A DNA stretch of 64,000 bases, from NCBI GenBank assembly GCA_038141425.1, contig JAYQIC010000001.1, positions 310,001 to 374,000 of the forward strand. The letters are read 5' to 3'. Below, piece after piece: positions 46,146 to 55,915 of the stretch; the stretch's first letter is position 1, and each line of letters starts with the position of its first letter. Source of the stretch: UBA7985 sp038141425. GTDB lineage: Bacteria; Pseudomonadota; Alphaproteobacteria; UBA7985. Both the position numbers and the translations under genes were made by a program. Under the pieces are notes generated by a model, which was not told where the DNA came from, did not search any database, and saw only the letters and a list, made by a program, of their open reading frames with translations.

Positions 46146-47549
46146 TCAGGCGTCAAGCACAGCCGCGATGTGCTGCTGTGTCTTCTCCGGCCCGAAGGCA
46201 AAGGCCACTTCCGTGACCCCCGGTGAGGCCATGGCCCCCGTCAACGCGGCGCGCAGGGGCTGGAACACCTTGCCCAGCTTTGAGCTTCTTTGCTTCAGCG
46301 TAGGCCATCAGCGCCGCCTTGATGCTGTCTTCGTCCCACGCGTCCACGGTTGCCAGCACTGTCTGCATATCGCGCAGCACCGCCAAACCGTCTTCGTCCA
46401 GTGCCTTCCGGGCCTTATCTTCGATCTCGATGGGGGGCGCCTGCAGAAAGAAACGCGCCATCTCGGCGACATCACGCAGGGTCTTGGAGCGGTCCGCAAT
46501 TGACGGCATGGCCCGCTCCAGCCGCGCCTGCTCTTCGTCTCCGGGTGCGTCCCAGCCCGCTTCAGCGATGAACGGCAGCGCAGCCGCCAGCGCCTCACCG
46601 GCCGGCATCGCCTTCAGATAATGGGCGTTGAGCGCCGCCACCTTGTCCATATCCAGCCGGGAAGCCCCGCGGTTAACGTCGGCAAGTTCGAACCACTCAA
46701 CCGCCTGAGCGCGCGAGATGATCTCATCGTCCCCGTGGCTCCAGCCCAGCCGCAGCAGGGCGTTGAACACGGCTTCCTGCAGGTAACCCTGATCGCGGTA
46801 TTCCTCGACCCCGACCGCGCCGTGGCGTTTGGACAGCTTGGCACCGTCTGCCCCGTGGATCAGCGGGATATGGCCGAAGGCGGGCAAGTCCCAGCCCGCA
46901 GCCTGATAAATCTGCGCCTGGCGAAAGGCGTTGTTGAGGTGGTCATCACCGCGGATGACGTGGGTCACGCCCATGTCGTGGTCATCGACGCACACGGCGA
47001 GCATGTAGGTGGGTGAGCCATCGGCGCGGAGCAGGACAAAATCATCGATCTCGCTGTTCTGCACCTCGACCCGACCCTGCACCACGTCGTCGATGACGGT
47101 GCTGCCCTCCTGCGGGGTTCGCACGCGGATGACAAAGGGCGCCCCGGCAGGCGCATCGGCGGGATCGCGGTCGCGCCAGCGTCCATCGTAGCCGGGGTTG
47201 CGCCCCTCGGCCTTCGCCGCCTCGCGCATGGCGCTCAGCTCCTCGGGCGTGGCGAAACACTTGTAGGCCCGGCCGTTGGCCAGCATTTCCTCGGCGACGG
47301 CCCGGTGTCGGTCGGCGCGGGTGCTCTGGAACACCGTCTCCCCGTCGGCATCCAGCCCCATCCAGTCCAGCCCGGCGAGGATGGCATCGACCGCTTCCTG
47401 GTTGAGCGTTCCTTATCCGTATCCTCTATCCTAAGTAGATATTTTCCGCCATGATGTCGCGCGAACAGCCAGTTGAACAGGGCGGTTCGCACGCCACCGA
47501 TGTGGAGGAAGCCAGTGGGAGAGGGCGCAAAACGGGTAACAACGCTCAT
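46146..47549 (-). CDS. gltX: glutamate--tRNA ligase (two frameshifts)
   Basis: Class I aminoacyl-tRNA synthetase charging tRNA-Glu. The start ATG read from 47549 gives MSVVTRFAPSPTGFLHIGG (HIGH-type motif), then LLRIEDTDKERS. The frame breaks near 47401-47407 (one base missing before NQEAVDAILAGLDWMG) and again near 46280-46285 (one extra A in AAAGCTGGG). After correction the C-terminus reads GKVFQPLRAALTGAM and ends at the stop at 46146-46148. The KMSKS-type motif is KLSKRHGAVG. About 467 residues, normal for the family. Convergent with lexA and divergent from comEC. Confidence 0.93.
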
Positions 47550-47621
47550 GGTGGGGTCCGGGTGCTGGAATTTTCGCTTTGGTTGGTCCCTTAGCATGGG
47601 CACCCGCGCACAACCACGGCC

Positions 47622-49778
47622 ATGACCGAAGGGGGGCCATTCGATGCCGGCTTCCCCGGCGCATCGGGCGCCGGACTGCGGCGGGGCTGGCTGCGGGCGT
47701 GGCAGCAGCTGTGGCAGCGGCAGCAGCGACACTTGGCCGACTCAAGCCCGCTGGTGCTTGCGGGCTTCTTCGCTCTCGGCATCGCGCTCTATTTCGTGCC
47801 CCCGACAGAGCCGCACCTGCAGCCAGCCATGGCGGTGCTGGGTCTGGCACTGGTCGGCAGCGTCGGGCTGTTTTTCTGGCGGGGATGGGCGCGTTGGCTG
47901 GGCTGTTACCGATGCTGACCATCGCCGGGTTTGCCTGCACCGCTTGGCAGGCGAACCGGTTGGGCGACCACCTGCTCGACCAGACCATCGCCGGGGACGC
48001 CGTCACCGCCCGGATCGAACAGATTGTCTACCGCCCTGATGGTCCCCGCTTCCTGCTCACAGATATTCAAGGCGACGACCCTGCCCTCGCAGGCCTGCGA
48101 CGGGTGCAGATCAAATGGCGGGGCAACGGCAACGGCGATGCAAACGAAACGGTGGCGACTGATCCTGCCGCCCTGCTGGGGCAGCAGGTACGCTGGCGGC
48201 TGACCTTCCTGCCGGTACGCCCGCCGGTCATCCCCGGCGGCTTTGATTTCCGGCGGCAGGCCTTCTTTCGCGGTCTGTCGGCCTATGGTTACAGCCTCGG
48301 CGACCCTGTCGTCATCGGAGAGCGGCGGCCATCGAGGGTAGAGGCCTCCCGCCAGACCCTGCGCGAGCGTTTCCGGCGCCACCTGAAGGGCGATGCAGCA
48401 GGCCTCTCGACCGCGCTAGTGGTGGGGCTGCGCGGCGACCTGTCCGCGCAGACCCGGGCGCAGATCCGCGACGCCGGCCTCGCGCACCTGCTGGCCATAT
48501 CCGGGCTGCACGTGGGCATGGTCAGTGGCGCGCTGTTCTTTCTCGTGCGGCTGCTGGCGGCGCTGGTCCCGGGCTTCAGCCTGCGGCTACCCAGCCACCG
48601 CTTGGCCGCGCTGGCGGCGATCCTCGGGGCGCTGGGGTACTTTCCTGATCTCCGGGGGGACGGTTCCGACCCAGCGGGCCACGATTGTGGTGTTGCTGGC
48701 CATGGGCGCGATCCTGATTTCACGGCGACCGTTTTCGCTGCGCTCGCTGGGCTTTGCCGCGCTGGGGGTGCTGCTGCTGCAGCCGGCCGCGCTGATCACA
48801 GCATCCTTCCAGATGAGCTTCGCTGCTGTGCTTGGGCTGATCGTTGCGTTTCAGATCAGTGAAATGCGGGCGACAGGCACCCGACCGCTGACCGGCCGCC
48901 TGCTGGGCTATGCGCTGGGGGTCGCTGTCAGCAGCCTGATCGCCACCCTCGCGACGGGGCTGTTCGCGCTCTACCACTTTCAGCAGCTGTCTTTGCTGGG
49001 GGTGATCGCCAACGTCATCGCCGTGCCCCTGACGGCGCTGTGGATCATGCCGACGTTGCTGCTGGCGACGCTTTTGACGCCACTGGGTCTGGGGCTGGAG
49101 GCGGCACCATTGTGGGTCGCCAGCTTCGGGCTGGAGGCCCTGCTCGGCCTTGCCCGGCTGACCAGCACCCTCGAAGGCGGGGTCATCACCACCCGCGCCT
49201 GGCCCGTGGTCTCGCTGGTGCTGGCGGGGCTGGGGGTATGGGGGATGGCGCTGCTGGTCCGGCCGCTGAGCCTGCTCGCTGCGCTACCGCTGGCGCTGGC
49301 GGTGTCCCTCGCGGCCAACCACGAGCAGCCTCGTGCCGCGCTCAATGTCGAAGAACGGCTGCTGGCCGGATCCACCGCGCCCGGTCCTTTGTTCCAGTTC
49401 GGCGAGCGTCCACCCGGGCTGGTGGTGGCTGCGGGCAGCGAGTTTGCGGTTCAGCAGCTGGAGCGACTGTTCAACCTCAGCGCCGCAGACTGCCCCGCCC
49501 CCGCCTGCGCACTGGGCCCGAATTTGTGGAGCAGCACGTCAGCGCAATCCGCTGGTTTGCTGTGCCAACGCGGTGACGGCAGCCAGATTGTGGTGCTCGG
49601 CGTCGCACCGCGCGGGGCCTGCGCCCCAGCGCAAGTCGTCGACAGCCTTGCGTCCTCTGCAAAGGCCCTTGGCGTCCTGAGCCAAGATGACCCCGCAAAG
49701 ACCCCGCAAAATGCGCTTGAGCTGCGTCTGGAAAGCCCTGAAACGCGGCGGTTTTGGACGGCTTCCCCGCCACGCTGA
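47622..49778 (+). CDS. comEC: ComEC/Rec2 family competence-type membrane protein (two frameshifts)
   Basis: Polytopic membrane protein of the DNA-uptake channel family. An N-terminal membrane segment (LVLAGFFALGIALYFV) and an OB-like extracellular domain (GDAVTARIEQIVYRPDG; VIPGGFDFRRQAFFRG) precede the Competence domain with HLLAISGLHVGMVSGAL and ISGGTVPTQRATIVV. Breaks near 47875-47880 and 48640-48645 are each corrected by one base. The C-terminal part after about residue 580 has no recognisable metallo-beta-lactamase motif (no HxHxDH), as in many alphaproteobacterial forms. Joined length is about 718 residues. Whether it works in transformation is unknown; no other competence gene is nearby. 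Confidence 0.87.
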
Positions 49779-50066
49779 AGGGTGCACAATGCGTGGTGCA
49801 AAATGTGACACAAAAATGGCTCAGCGCGTTTGCCTTTTGTCGTAATTGACCGTAATAGAGGCGCAAGTCTGACAAAAATACAGGAAGCCGCGCCCGATCG
49901 CGACCAGAATGAGACGAGCCGGAAGACCTGATTTTCATGACCAGGAGCGCCTTTGACCCCGCGCCGAAGCCCCGCAGGCTCAAGCCCCTGTGCGGCGTGC
50001 AACAGGGGACTGCCGCGCCAGGCGTGATCGGCACTCTGCCCGGACGAAAACGAGGAAACCGAGCCC

Positions 50067-51365
50067 ATGACCGACGCGTCGAACAAGACCTTTACGCTGA
50101 CCAACGACCAGACCGGCGAGCGCGTGGTTCTGCCCGTGCTCGACGGCGTGGACGGCCCGTCAGTGATCGACGTGCGCAAGCTCTACGCCCAGACGGGGCA
50201 CTTCACCTACGACCCCGGTTTTCGCGCCACAGGCTCCTGTGACTCGGCCCTGACCTACATCGATGGTGAGCAGGGCATCCTGCTCCACCGGGGCTACGCG
50301 ATCGAAGAGCTGGCCAACAAGTCCGACTACATGGAAGTCTGCTACCTGCTGCTCCACGGCAGTCTTCCGTCCGCAGCGGCCAAGGCCGAGTTCGAACACA
50401 CCATCACCCACCACACCATGGTCCATGACCAGATCCACAACTTCTTCCGTGGCTTCCGGCGCGACGCCCACCCGATGGCGATCATGTGTGGCGTAGTCGG
50501 TGCACTTTCGGCCTTCTACCACGACCACACCGACGTCAATTTGGCCGAAGACCGGCTGATCTCCGCACACCGGCTGATTGCCAAGATCCCGACCATCGCA
50601 GCCATGGCGTACAAGTACTCCATCGGCCAGCCATTCATGTTCCCGCGCAACGACCTGAGCTACGCGGCGAACTTCCTGCACATGACCTTCGGCGTGCCGG
50701 CGGCGACCTATGAGCCCGACCCAGTGCTTTCCCGTGCCATGGACAAGATTTTCATCCTGCACGCGGATCACGAGCAGAACGCATCGACCTCGACCGTGCG
50801 CATCGCCGGCTCATCCGGCGCTAACCCCTACGCCGTGATCGCGGCCGGTATTGCCTCGCTCTGGGGCCCGGCGCACGGCGGCGCCAACGAGGCCGTGCTG
50901 ACCATGCTCGACCAGATCGGCGACAAGTCGCGGATCCCGGAATTTGTCAAAAAGGCCAAGGATCCGGACGATCCTTTCCGACTGATGGGCTTCGGCCACC
51001 GGGTCTACAAGAACTTCGACCCACGCGCGAAGATCATGAAGGAGGCCGCCGACGAGGTTCTGGACCTGCTCGGCCTGTCCGACCCGCGCCTGGAGCTGGC
51101 CCGCGAGCTGGAGCGCATTGCGCTGGAGGATGACTATTTTGTGCAGCGTAAGCTGTACCCGAACGTCGACTTCTATTCGGGCATTATCCTCAAGGCCATG
51201 GGCTTCCCGACCGAGATGTTTACGGTGCTGTTTGCGCTGGCCCGGACGGTGGGCTGGATCAGCCAGTGGAAGGAAATGATGGAAAACCCCGATGGGATCT
51301 TCCGTCCGCGCCAGCTTTACACCGGTGAAGCCCAGCGCCCTTATGTCAGCCTTGATCAACGCTAA
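50067..51365 (+). CDS. gltA: citrate synthase (hexameric type II)
   Basis: Condenses acetyl-CoA and oxaloacetate in the TCA cycle. Complete at 432 residues. Catalytic motifs are the histidines in HADHEQNASTSTVR and GPAHGGANEAVL, and the aspartate-containing GFGHRVYKNFDPRAK. It is preceded by a 288-bp spacer in which no gene is seen; AT-richer DNA around 49790-49880 there probably holds the promoter. The lexA-gltX-comEC-gltA neighbourhood is conserved in Rhodospirillales-type genomes. Confidence 0.97.
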   Translation: MTDASNKTFTLTNDQTGERVVLPVLDGVDGPSVIDVRKLYAQTGHFTYDPGFRATGSCDSALTYIDGEQGILLHRGYAIEELANKSDYMEVCYLLLHGSLPSAAAKAEFEHTITHHTMVHDQIHNFFRGFRRDAHPMAIMCGVVGALSAFYHDHTDVNLAEDRLISAHRLIAKIPTIAAMAYKYSIGQPFMFPRNDLSYAANFLHMTFGVPAATYEPDPVLSRAMDKIFILHADHEQNASTSTVRIAGSSGANPYAVIAAGIASLWGPAHGGANEAVLTMLDQIGDKSRIPEFVKKAKDPDDPFRLMGFGHRVYKNFDPRAKIMKEAADEVLDLLGLSDPRLELARELERIALEDDYFVQRKLYPNVDFYSGIILKAMGFPTEMFTVLFALARTVGWISQWKEMMENPDGIFRPRQLYTGEAQRPYVSLDQR

Positions 51366-51445
51366 ACAGCGACTTAAGCGCGTTTAATTTTTCATTTTTA
51401 CAACTGAAATGTTAAGCAAAGCATTTCCTATACATTTTGTAACTT

Positions 51446-51455
51446 GTAAATTTAC
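51446..51455. promoter_or_regulatory. palindrome GTAAATTTAC before higB, candidate HigA operator
   Basis: A perfect 10-bp dyad lies 8 bp upstream of the higB start inside a 97-bp AT-rich stretch that separates gltA from the toxin-antitoxin pair. HigA antitoxins repress their own operon at such short palindromes overlapping the promoter. The position fits well; the sequence itself was not matched to a known HigA site. Confidence 0.4.
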
Positions 51456-51462
51456 GCTTTAC

Positions 51463-51741
51463 ATGCCAATTATCTCTTTCCGTCACGCGGGGCTGGAAGA
51501 TTTCTATGTCCATAATCGGGCCTCGGGGATCAGGCCAGAACACCGGAAACGCCTCGCCCGGCAGCTCTACGTGCTCGACCGCATGATGGCGCTGACCGAC
51601 ATTCCGCGCAGCTGGAACCTGCATCGGTTGCTCGGGCAGGCCAAAGGACGTTGGTCGATAAGCGTGAACAAGAACTGGCGTCTGACCTTTGAATGGCAGC
51701 AAGGCAACGTCTCGGTCCTCGACTACGAGGACTATCATTGA
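51463..51741 (+). CDS. higB: HigB-type mRNA-interferase toxin (RelE/ParE superfamily)
   Basis: A 92-residue toxin of the HigB/plasmid-maintenance killer family, which cleaves mRNA on the ribosome. The pattern ISFRHAGLEDFYVHNRASGIRP, then HRKRLARQLYVLDRMMALTD, then LHRLLGQAKGRWSISVNKNWRLTF and the closing DYEDYH is diagnostic. The ATG at 51463 is chosen; the frame is open upstream to 51409 but that segment is not family-like. The toxin gene precedes the antitoxin gene, the reverse of most systems but normal for higBA. Located in a locally AT-rich spot, it may have been acquired. Confidence 0.92.
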   Translation: MPIISFRHAGLEDFYVHNRASGIRPEHRKRLARQLYVLDRMMALTDIPRSWNLHRLLGQAKGRWSISVNKNWRLTFEWQQGNVSVLDYEDYH

Positions 51742-51751
51742 GGATGGACCC

Positions 51752-52147
51752 ATGTCGAAATTCATTGATCCAGCGCGCCGCGAGAGCGCGCCCTCTGATC
51801 CGGGTGCGCCGGGACAGAAGCAGCCGCAGTTGCCGCAGCGACATCCGGACTTCCCTGTGCCCCACCCCGGCGATTTCCTGCGCGAAGAAGTCATGAGGCC
51901 CGAAGAACTGTCCGTGGCTGAACTTGCCGCCAAGCTCGGGGTCGAGCGCCAGACCCTCAACAATCTGGTGAAGGCCGAAAATCCCTCTTCGATCTCGCCG
52001 AATATGGCTCGGCGGCTGCAGCTGTGTACCGGGATCAGTGCGACACTGTGGTTGGGAATGCAGGCCGATTTCGACCTTTGGAAGGAACGAGAGCGTCGCC
52101 CGGATGCCGACCTCGGCGTAAAGCCGCTTGCGTCCACGCGGGCCTGA
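51752..52147 (+). CDS. higA: HigA-type antitoxin, XRE family
   Basis: A 131-residue partner of HigB. The helix-turn-helix core is HPGDFLREEVMRPEELSVAELAAKLGVERQTLNNLV, with family-typical HPGDFL and GISATLWLGMQADFDLW. The start ATG 51752 is 10 bp after higB and behind GAGGATGG. The N-terminus has an extra segment of about 35 residues, rich in Pro and Gln (SAPSDPGAPGQKQPQLPQ), before the HTH; this is longer than typical HigA (about 100 residues) and may be a disordered toxin-binding part. Confidence 0.92.
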   Translation: MSKFIDPARRESAPSDPGAPGQKQPQLPQRHPDFPVPHPGDFLREEVMRPEELSVAELAAKLGVERQTLNNLVKAENPSSISPNMARRLQLCTGISATLWLGMQADFDLWKERERRPDADLGVKPLASTRA

Positions 52148-52267
52148 CGCCACCAAAGCGCTCGACGCGTCGACCGATTTGTCCACCGGTTGTCCCCTTT
52201 GAATGCCGCAATAATCGGCTAAACTCTGCCTTATGAGTGAAATCAGGTAGCGTGAGACGAGGCACTT

Positions 52268-53125
52268 ATGGGGGCAAAACGACAGCGGGTCCGGCCTTGG
52301 TGGCGCCGGGCGATGTACGGCGTGGCGACGCTGCTGCTGGCGGCAGGCCTTGGCCCGCTGAGCCCAGCGCAGGCCCAGACCGCGGCAAACGCGGTGACGA
52401 CCTTCAACGTCCATTCTTCGGCCGGAGTGCAGGCTGAGCCTGCGATCACCGTCATTCTGCGCGACGGTGACGGGCCAGAATACGAGGTGCGCCTACCAGA
52501 ATTGCTGATCCAGATGGTGCGCGAAGCCAACCGAGGCACCTTCGTGCTCATGCCCGCGCTGGGCCACGTGATCCTCGTCCCCATGCCCGAATTCGCCGTG
52601 CTGAGCCGCGACCTGCCGGTGCTGGCGGAGATCAACCGCGAGGATCATCGTGCGCTCGATATCATGCCGGCCGGGTCCACCGACGAGAACCGAAGCCGGG
52701 TCCACGGCCTGAGCGTCAAGCGGGTGCCAGCGGGCACCACTGCCGAGGGCGACGCGCGCGCCAGCCTGAGCGGATTGCAGTCCGTGTGCGAGACCAACAG
52801 CTATGGCTATCAGTTCGAGCAACGCAAGGAGAGCGGGCGCGGCGTGCTGCTGACCCTTTGCGCCCAGCTGCTCCCCGGGGTGCCAGGCGCCATGAACGCC
52901 GATACCGGCGGCACGGTCGATATTTCACTGAGCTACGTGATCGACGACGTTGCCATCCGGGTCTACAGCATCCACCGCCAGCCGCGCTGGAACCCGCAGG
53001 AAGTCACCGCGCCCATGTCCGAGGCCATGGTGCTGGAGGTGGTGCGGATGCTCGATCGCAGCATCATCTTCGAAGATATCGATGAATCCGCCCTGCGCGC
53101 GGCCTTCCTGATGGCGCAGAGCTAG
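52268..53125 (+). CDS. hypothetical secreted protein
   Basis: I do not recognise this 285-residue protein. It has a clear Sec signal peptide: a basic start (MGAKRQRVRPWWRR), a hydrophobic stretch (YGVATLLLAAGLGPL) and an AxA cleavage site (PAQAQTA) near residue 36. The mature part contains a hydrophobic segment GTFVLMPALGHVILVPMPEFAV, two cysteines (near residues 178 and 198) that could form a disulfide, and a C-terminal region with strands and a helix (SEAMVLEVVRMLDRSI). A GACGAGG ribosome-binding site precedes the ATG. It stands alone, 120 bp after higA, and ends at a bidirectional terminator shared with the DAHP synthase gene. Confidence 0.75.
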   Translation: MGAKRQRVRPWWRRAMYGVATLLLAAGLGPLSPAQAQTAANAVTTFNVHSSAGVQAEPAITVILRDGDGPEYEVRLPELLIQMVREANRGTFVLMPALGHVILVPMPEFAVLSRDLPVLAEINREDHRALDIMPAGSTDENRSRVHGLSVKRVPAGTTAEGDARASLSGLQSVCETNSYGYQFEQRKESGRGVLLTLCAQLLPGVPGAMNADTGGTVDISLSYVIDDVAIRVYSIHRQPRWNPQEVTAPMSEAMVLEVVRMLDRSIIFEDIDESALRAAFLMAQS

Positions 53126-53164
53126 CGACAAACAGGCCAAGGCGCTGTCGTCGGGACACGAAAA

Positions 53165-53187
53165 AAGGGGGCGACGCAGGCCCCCTT
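53165..53187. terminator. bidirectional factor-independent terminator
   Basis: An 8-bp stem, AAGGGGGC (53165-53172) and GCCCCCTT (53180-53187), encloses a 7-nt loop. It is flanked by A residues on the left and T residues on the right, so it can terminate both the plus-strand secreted-protein gene and the minus-strand DAHP synthase gene that converge here. Confidence 0.8.
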
Positions 53188-53233
53188 CTTCGTTTGCTTA
53201 TGTCTGAACAGTCGGCGAGATCGATCCGGCCGA

Positions 53234-54601
53234 TCAGGCTGCAACCGCCGCTGCAGCCCGGAGCCGGTCGGACTTGAGCCGGTCGGCAACCAGGAAGGCC
53301 AGCTCGAGCGACTGCGTGCCGTTGAGGCGAGGATCACAATGCGTGTGGTAACGGCTGGCGAGGTCTTCATCGGTGATCGCAGTCGCGCCGCCGATGCACT
53401 CGGTCACGTCTTTGCCGGTCAGCTCGAAGTGAACGCCACCCGGCACCGTGCCTTCGGCCTCGTGCACGTCGAAGAAGCAGGAAATCTCATTCTTGACGTT
53501 GTCGAAGGAGCGGGTCTTGAAGCCCGTCGAGGCCTTGTGGGTGTTGCCGTGCATGGGGTCGCAGGACCAGACCACCGAGCGTCCGGCGCCGTGCACCTTG
53601 CTCACGATCCCGGGCATATGCTCAGCACCTTGTCGGCGCCCATACGCACGATCAGCGTGATGCGCCCGCTTCGTTGCTCGGGTTGAGGATTTCTGTCAGC
53701 CGAACGATCTCGTCAGGGTTCCGAACTTGGGCCAACCTTGATCCCGATCGGGTTTTCAACCCCGCGCAGAACTCAACGTGAGCGTGGTCAGGCTGGCGGG
53801 TCCGGTCGCCGATCCACAGCATATGGGCGGAAAGATCGTAGGTCTTCCCGGTCAGGCTGTCTTCTCGCGTCAGCGCTTCCTCGTACCAGAGCAGCAGCGC
53901 TTCGTGGAGGTGTAGAAGTCGACCTCGGCCAACTGCGGCATCTGCGCATCGACGCCACACGCCTTCATGAAGCCCAGCGCTCTTCGATCTCGCGGGCAAG
54001 GCCTTCATATTCGGCGCCAGCCGGTGAGGTGGCGACGAAATCGAGGTTCCAGCGGTGCACCTGCTCCAGAGAGGCGAAACCACCCTGAGCAAAGGCGCGC
54101 AGCAGGTTGAGCGTTGCGGACGCCTGATTGTAGGCCGACATCATCCGGCGCGGGTCGGGCACGCGGCTGGCGGCGGTAAAGTCACCGTCGTTGATGATAT
54201 CACCGCGGTAGGATGGCAGCTCGACACCGTCGACGACCTCGGTCGGGGCCGAACGGGTTTGGCGAACTGACCGGCCATACGGCCGACTTTCACCACCGGC
54301 TTTTGCGCGGCAAAGGTCAGGGTCACCGCCATCTGCAGCAGCACCTTGAAGGTGTCGCGGATGTGGTCAGCGGAAAACTCGGCAAAAGCCTCGGCGCAGT
54401 CACCCCCCTGCAGCAGGAAGGCCTCACCCCGCGAGGCTTCCGCCAGACGGGACTTCAGCGAGCGCACTTCACCGGCGAACACCAGCGGGGCTGGCGTTGC
54501 AGGTCGGCTTCGACACTGGCGAGAAGCGCCTGATCCTCGTAGGTCGGCAGCTGCAGGATCGGCACGTTGCGCCAGGAATTCGGGGTCCAGGACGGTGCCA
54601 T
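53234..54601 (-). CDS. 3-deoxy-7-phosphoheptulonate synthase, class II (heavily frameshifted, about eight breaks)
   Basis: A plant-type (AroA-II) DAHP synthase, first enzyme of the shikimate pathway. Reading across frames gives MAPSWTPNSWRNVPILQL (ATG read from 54601), LVFAGEVRSLKSRLAEAS, FLLQGGDCAEAFAEF, KVGRMAGQFAKP, SYRGDIIND, RVPDPRRMMSAYNQASATLN, LWIGDRTRQPD, GIKVGP, VWSCDPMHGNT, CHFEL-type GGVHFELTGKDV and CDPRLNGTQSLELAF: the whole family in order. Breaks are near 54495, 54258, 53977, 53908, 53765, 53720, 53670 and 53622, each repaired by one or two bases. It is either badly sequenced or a recent pseudogene. It is the last gene of the minus-strand run from fadA. Confidence 0.85.
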
Positions 54602-54666
54602 CGGACATCTCCAAGGTTTGGGGTGGTTCAAGGTGGCGGTGATAGAAACGCTCACAGCCTGAGAAA

Positions 54667-55911
54667 TCAACAACTAAGGCGTTGGGATCGGCCCTGAATC
54701 TGGCGAACGACCGCCTTTCCCGCCCAGCGGCCGGTGGCGATGCAGGCCTGCAGCAAATAGCCGCCGGTCGGCGCTTCCCAGTCGAGCATTTCTCCAGCCG
54801 CATAAACTGTTGGCAGCGCGCGAATCTGGAGATCAGAGTCGACCGCCTCCCACGCAACGCCGCCGTCAGAGGAAATTGCCCGCTCCATGCCAAAGGGGCG
54901 CAAAACCGAGATCGGAACGGATTTCAGGGCGGCGGCGAGGTTCTCAGGCGGCATTTCGCCCTTTCCTGAAGCCTGGCCCTCGAAAAACAGCGCGCGCTGC
55001 ACGGCATCGAGGTTCAGGGCTTTGCGCAGGCGATTGCCCAGACTGTCTTTGCTGCGCGCCTTGGCTGCGGCGCGGGACAGGCGGGCCTCGATCTCAGCCA
55101 CGGACCATTGCGGCAGCAGGTCGAGATGCAGGGTTTGCGGGCCACCATCCTGCGCGAGGGCATCGCGGATGGGAGCGCTGAGGGCGTAGACCGCCCCGCC
55201 CTCGATCCCGCGTCGGGTGATGACCGCCTCGCCCCTTGCGCTATGTTCGCCAAAATGGAAGCCGACATTCTTGACCGGCTTGCCCTCGACCAGCTGTAGC
55301 AGATGCGGGGTCCAGTCGACCTCGAAACCGCAGTTGCTGGGGGCGAAGGGAGACAGGGGTACACCGCGCTCGGCCAGCGCCGTCTTCCACGCGCCGGTCG
55401 AGCCCAAGCGCGGCCACGAGGCGCCGCCCAGCCCCAGCACGGTCGCAGAAGCCCGCTGGGTGACTTCACGCCCGCCGCCCGCTTCGAAACGCAACGCGCC
55501 GCTGTCGTCCCAGCCGGTCCAGCGGTGGCGGTTCTGCAGTGTCGCCCCCAGCTGCTCCAGCCGCGACAGCCAGGCGCGTAGCAGGGCGAGGCCTTGAAGC
55601 TGTCCGGGAAGACGCGACCGCTGCTGCCGACGAACGTGCCCTCCCCAGCCGCGCGCACCAGTCGCGCAGGTCATCGGGGGTGAAGTCCTCGATAATGGGG
55701 TCAGCTCGGGCGCCCGCTCGGCATAGCGCGCGATGAACGGTTCCCGCGGTTCGGAATGGGTGATGTTGAGCCCGCCCAGCCCGGCCATGAGCAGCTTTCG
55801 CCCCGGTGAGGGCATCTGCTCATAGACCACGACCGGCAGTCCGGCTTCGGCGACAACTTCAGCGGCAGCCAGCCCGGCCGGGCCGGCCCCGATGACGGCG
55901 ACAGGCTCCAC
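54667..55911 (-). CDS. TIGR03862-type flavoprotein (HI0933/BaiN-like NAD(P)/FAD-dependent oxidoreductase)
   Basis: FAD-binding protein of the HI0933-like family, function unknown. The N-terminal Rossmann motif VAVIGAGPAGLAAAEVV and the GRKLLMAGLGGLNITHSE block are visible, as is the C-terminal second FAD contact YAAGEMLDWEAPTGGYLLQ. The 414-residue frame is open throughout, but residues about 72-110 are unlike the family: in the other frames the same DNA reads IIEDFTPDDLRDWCARLG and EGTFVGSSGRVFPDSF, the expected residues. Three missing bases (near 55697, 55647 and 55592) would produce this and restore the frame. It lies 4 bp after the acyl-CoA dehydrogenase gene. Confidence 0.87.
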   Translation of the reverse strand: MEPVAVIGAGPAGLAAAEVVAEAGLPVVVYEQMPSPGRKLLMAGLGGLNITHSEPREPFIARYAERAPELTPLSRTSPPMTCATGARGWGGHVRRQQRSRLPGQLQGLALLRAWLSRLEQLGATLQNRHRWTGWDDSGALRFEAGGGREVTQRASATVLGLGGASWPRLGSTGAWKTALAERGVPLSPFAPSNCGFEVDWTPHLLQLVEGKPVKNVGFHFGEHSARGEAVITRRGIEGGAVYALSAPIRDALAQDGGPQTLHLDLLPQWSVAEIEARLSRAAAKARSKDSLGNRLRKALNLDAVQRALFFEGQASGKGEMPPENLAAALKSVPISVLRPFGMERAISSDGGVAWEAVDSDLQIRALPTVYAAGEMLDWEAPTGGYLLQACIATGRWAGKAVVRQIQGRSQRLSC

Positions 55912-55915
55912 GCAA

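Noticed and set aside
51373..51390. CtrA-like TTAA-N-TTAA site after gltA
   Set aside because: The spacing is 6, not 7 bases, and the site sits at a gene end, not at a promoter of a cell-cycle gene.
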